Assembly (NCBI GenBank): GCA_023142835.1
Contig: JAGLIS010000007.1
Location: forward strand, 1 to 7,248
Source of the DNA: Candidatus Pacearchaeota archaeon
Lineage (GTDB): Archaea > Nanobdellota > Nanobdellia > Pacearchaeales > GW2011-AR1
Length of the DNA: 7,248 bases
Reading direction: 5' to 3'
A program made the translations under genes and the position numbers. The notes beneath the pieces were generated by a model that made no database searches, was not told the DNA's origin, and worked only from the letters and a program-made list of their open reading frames with translations. Shown here piece after piece: positions 6,128 to 7,248 of this stretch. Position 1 is the stretch's first letter, and each line of letters begins with the position of its first letter.

Positions 6128-6511
6128 CTAATCAAAATCACCATTAATAATGCTTTTTGGTAGTTTAATCCTATGTCCATTACTTTCAATAGTTCTTAAA
6201 AGACCACATTTATTAAAAGCATTATTAGAATAAAAAGCGATTTCTTTAAATTTGCTAAGAGGTATATCATTTTTCAAAAGCGAATCTCCATCTTCATCAA
6301 AAATATTTCTAATATCATTAATATAATTGTCGGAATAACAATTTCTACCATTTTCAACCCCTAAATTAATACTTACTAAATCTTTAGATTTATAATCTTT
6401 TACTAATTTTTCATGTTCTAAACATTTATTACTATATTCATTGATTCCCCAAGTAGATAATCCTACAAGACATAATCCTGTAATAGCAAGTTTTTCTAAT
6501 ATTTCTTTCAT
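6128..6511 (-). CDS. Membrane-anchored protein of unknown function (protein A)
   Basis: An unrecognised 127-aa protein. Residues 8-22 are a short hydrophobic anchor with C14; YSN follows at 26-28. The rest is polar and probably extracytoplasmic, with C30, C58 and C102 able to form disulfides. It includes an acidic stretch FDEDGD at 71-76 that looks like the start of a calcium-binding loop but does not complete an EF-hand. The ATG at 6511 fits a TATA box centred 25.5 bases upstream. The promoter shares 24 identical bases with that of the SleB-like gene just upstream on the same strand, whose stop codon lies 50 bases before this start. Its leader and first codons resemble those of the 70-aa gene downstream. 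Nothing in it suggests an enzyme; a binding or inhibitor role beside the hydrolase is speculative. Confidence 0.7.
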   Translation of the reverse strand: MKEILEKLAITGLCLVGLSTWGINEYSNKCLEHEKLVKDYKSKDLVSINLGVENGRNCYSDNYINDIRNIFDEDGDSLLKNDIPLSKFKEIAFYSNNAFNKCGLLRTIESNGHRIKLPKSIINGDFD

Positions 6512-6532
6512 AATTAATCTAATAAAATATCC

Positions 6533-6556
6533 TTTATAAATCTTTCTATTTGTAAC
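6533..6556 (-). repeat. 24-bp promoter repeat, copy 1 (upstream of protein A)
   Basis: Exact match to 7225-7248 in the same orientation. On the minus strand it reads GTTACAAATAGAAAG, then ATTTATAAA. It contains the TATA box (6533-6540, centred 25.5 bases from the ATG at 6511), the BRE-like AGAAAGA and some upstream sequence. Confidence 0.85.
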
Positions 6557-6561
6557 TATTA

Positions 6562-7203
6562 TTATGTAGCAACATTATATTTAGTTTTAGGAGCATAAAA
6601 TACAAATTTTCCAGATCTAAAAACTTCCACAAGATCATTCCAATAGTTATCATTAGGTTTTTTGATTGAAGTATCATGATAGGCAATAATCTCAGATTCT
6701 CTAGGAATACCAATTTTATGTCCATTAAGAACTTTCACCACATCGGCTCTACAGCTCTCAAAAACTTCTTTTTCATACTCATTCATAGGAATTTTTCCAT
6801 TAGCCTGTCCCCAAAGTTTGCTCCCATCAAAAGTACAAGTAAATGCATTATTCTTATTATGTATAACTTGATAAATATTATTAAAATAACGGTTACTATC
6901 TACCCTATTTAAAATAACTTTCGCGATACCCATTCTTCCCTTCAGGAGCTGATTTGCACCCTCTGCATAACAAACCTTTTGCATCTCATTAAGTTCCTCC
7001 TTCGTATAATGATTAATCTCCACAACAGAATTAGAAACATCTCTTCCTCGGCTCTCCAAACTAGAAACGTCTCCTACTCTGCTCTCCAAACTAGAAACGT
7101 GTAATTTTTCAAATGCTTTTAATGTAGGAGTTTTCTCAAGATATCCTCCAATGAAGGTCATACATACAAATGTAGAAAGCATTAACTTACTAATTTTTCC
7201 CAT
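6562..7203 (-). CDS. SleB-type (Hydrolase_2) cell-wall hydrolase with N-terminal membrane anchor (protein C)
   Basis: A 213-aa protein whose residues about 67-205 match the SleB/CwlJ peptidoglycan hydrolase family, which cleaves glycan strands or acts on spore cortex. The hallmark is QKVCYAEGANQ at 75-85 with catalytic Glu E81, followed by GMAxVILNR-like MGIAKVILNRV (91-101), the FTCTFDG strand (121-127), AYHD (174-177) and the closing GKFVFYAPK (198-206). Residues 7-21 are a hydrophobic signal or anchor with C14. A linker of about 40 residues contains a ten-residue tandem repeat (VSSLESR units). The enzyme should therefore act outside the cell. Known DPANN and most archaea lack peptidoglycan, so the target is probably bacterial wall, or the gene was captured from a bacterium or phage. 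The ATG at 7203 fits a TATA box centred 25.5 bases upstream. It heads a same-strand trio with proteins A and B, each with its own promoter. Confidence 0.85.
   Translation of the reverse strand: MGKISKLMLSTFVCMTFIGGYLEKTPTLKAFEKLHVSSLESRVGDVSSLESRGRDVSNSVVEINHYTKEELNEMQKVCYAEGANQLLKGRMGIAKVILNRVDSNRYFNNIYQVIHNKNNAFTCTFDGSKLWGQANGKIPMNEYEKEVFESCRADVVKVLNGHKIGIPRESEIIAYHDTSIKKPNDNYWNDLVEVFRSGKFVFYAPKTKYNVAT
7031..7100 (-). repeat. 30-bp in-frame tandem repeat in the SleB linker
   Basis: Twenty bases at 7051-7070 recur exactly at 7081-7100 (period 30), and 7031-7050 is a degenerate continuation of the 7061-7080 segment. It encodes repeated VSSLESR-x-x-D units between the anchor and the catalytic domain. 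Confidence 0.85.
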
Positions 7204-7224
7204 AAATAATTTTTAGTTAAATTA

Positions 7225-7248
7225 TTTATAAATCTTTCTATTTGTAAC
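7225..7248 (-). repeat. 24-bp promoter repeat, copy 2 (upstream of the SleB-like gene; may continue past the window)
   Basis: Identical to 6533-6556. It includes TATA box TTTATAAA at 7225-7232, centred 25.5 bases from the ATG at 7203. The match reaches the last base of the window, so its true length on this side is unknown. Confidence 0.8.

Noticed and set aside
6262..6300. EF-hand or dockerin-like calcium loop in protein A (FDEDGD region)
   Set aside because: Only the first acidic positions fit; the glycine and the residue-12 acid of a true loop are not in place.
5973..6511. Cys14 of proteins A and B as a lipoprotein cleavage cysteine
   Set aside because: The residues before it (TGL and RGA) do not match a lipobox, and the cysteine sits mid-helix with hydrophobic residues continuing after it.
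6676..6912. Open frame of 78 codons on the plus strand
   Set aside because: It is antisense to the conserved catalytic domain of the SleB-like gene and has no promoter signal.

Overview
The window looks like a piece of a small-genome, very AT-rich archaeal chromosome, most plausibly a DPANN-type lineage (Woesearchaeota/Pacearchaeota-like; the phylum is an inference from style, not proven). Archaeal identity rests on two observations. First, the tryptophanyl-tRNA synthetase is of the archaeal/eukaryotic type. Second, most genes have a TATA box (TTTATAAA or close) whose centre lies 24.5 to 26.5 bases upstream of the start codon, which is the geometry of leaderless archaeal transcripts.

Layout, left to right. 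(1) 1-322, minus: 5' part of an AbrB/MazE-like plus MNT-type nucleotidyltransferase gene, with two palindromic GTTATAAC boxes between its TATA box and its start. (2) 360-1013, minus: HAD-superfamily phosphatase, the one gene with a clear Shine-Dalgarno-like start. (3) 1214-1549, plus: small membrane-anchored heptad-repeat protein, unrecognised. (4) 1642-3678, minus: secreted-type membrane receptor with an Ig-like ectodomain, one TM helix and a degenerate class III nucleotidyl cyclase domain. (5) 3732-4565, minus: tRNA-dihydrouridine synthase, bracketed by a 19-bp direct repeat. (6) 4663-5778, plus: TrpRS, divergent from dus. (7) 5802-7203, minus: three consecutive genes, each with its own promoter (SleB-like peptidoglycan hydrolase, a 127-aa unknown and a 70-aa unknown). 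Their N-terminal membrane anchors share a Cys at residue 14, and their promoter regions are visibly related.

How the genes work together. Dus and TrpRS are tRNA-biology housekeeping genes sharing a divergent promoter region. The cyclase-like receptor, the heptad-repeat protein and the three-gene set on the right are all predicted to sit in the membrane with domains facing outward or inward, so much of the window concerns the cell surface. The three-gene set is the best candidate for something undescribed: a peptidoglycan-degrading enzyme and two small anchored proteins, apparently built from duplicated promoter and anchor modules, in an organism whose relatives are not expected to make peptidoglycan.

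No tRNA, rRNA, CRISPR array, transposase or integrase was seen. No gene-free stretch exceeds 300 bases; the longest (1014-1213) holds the promoters of the two flanking divergent genes.
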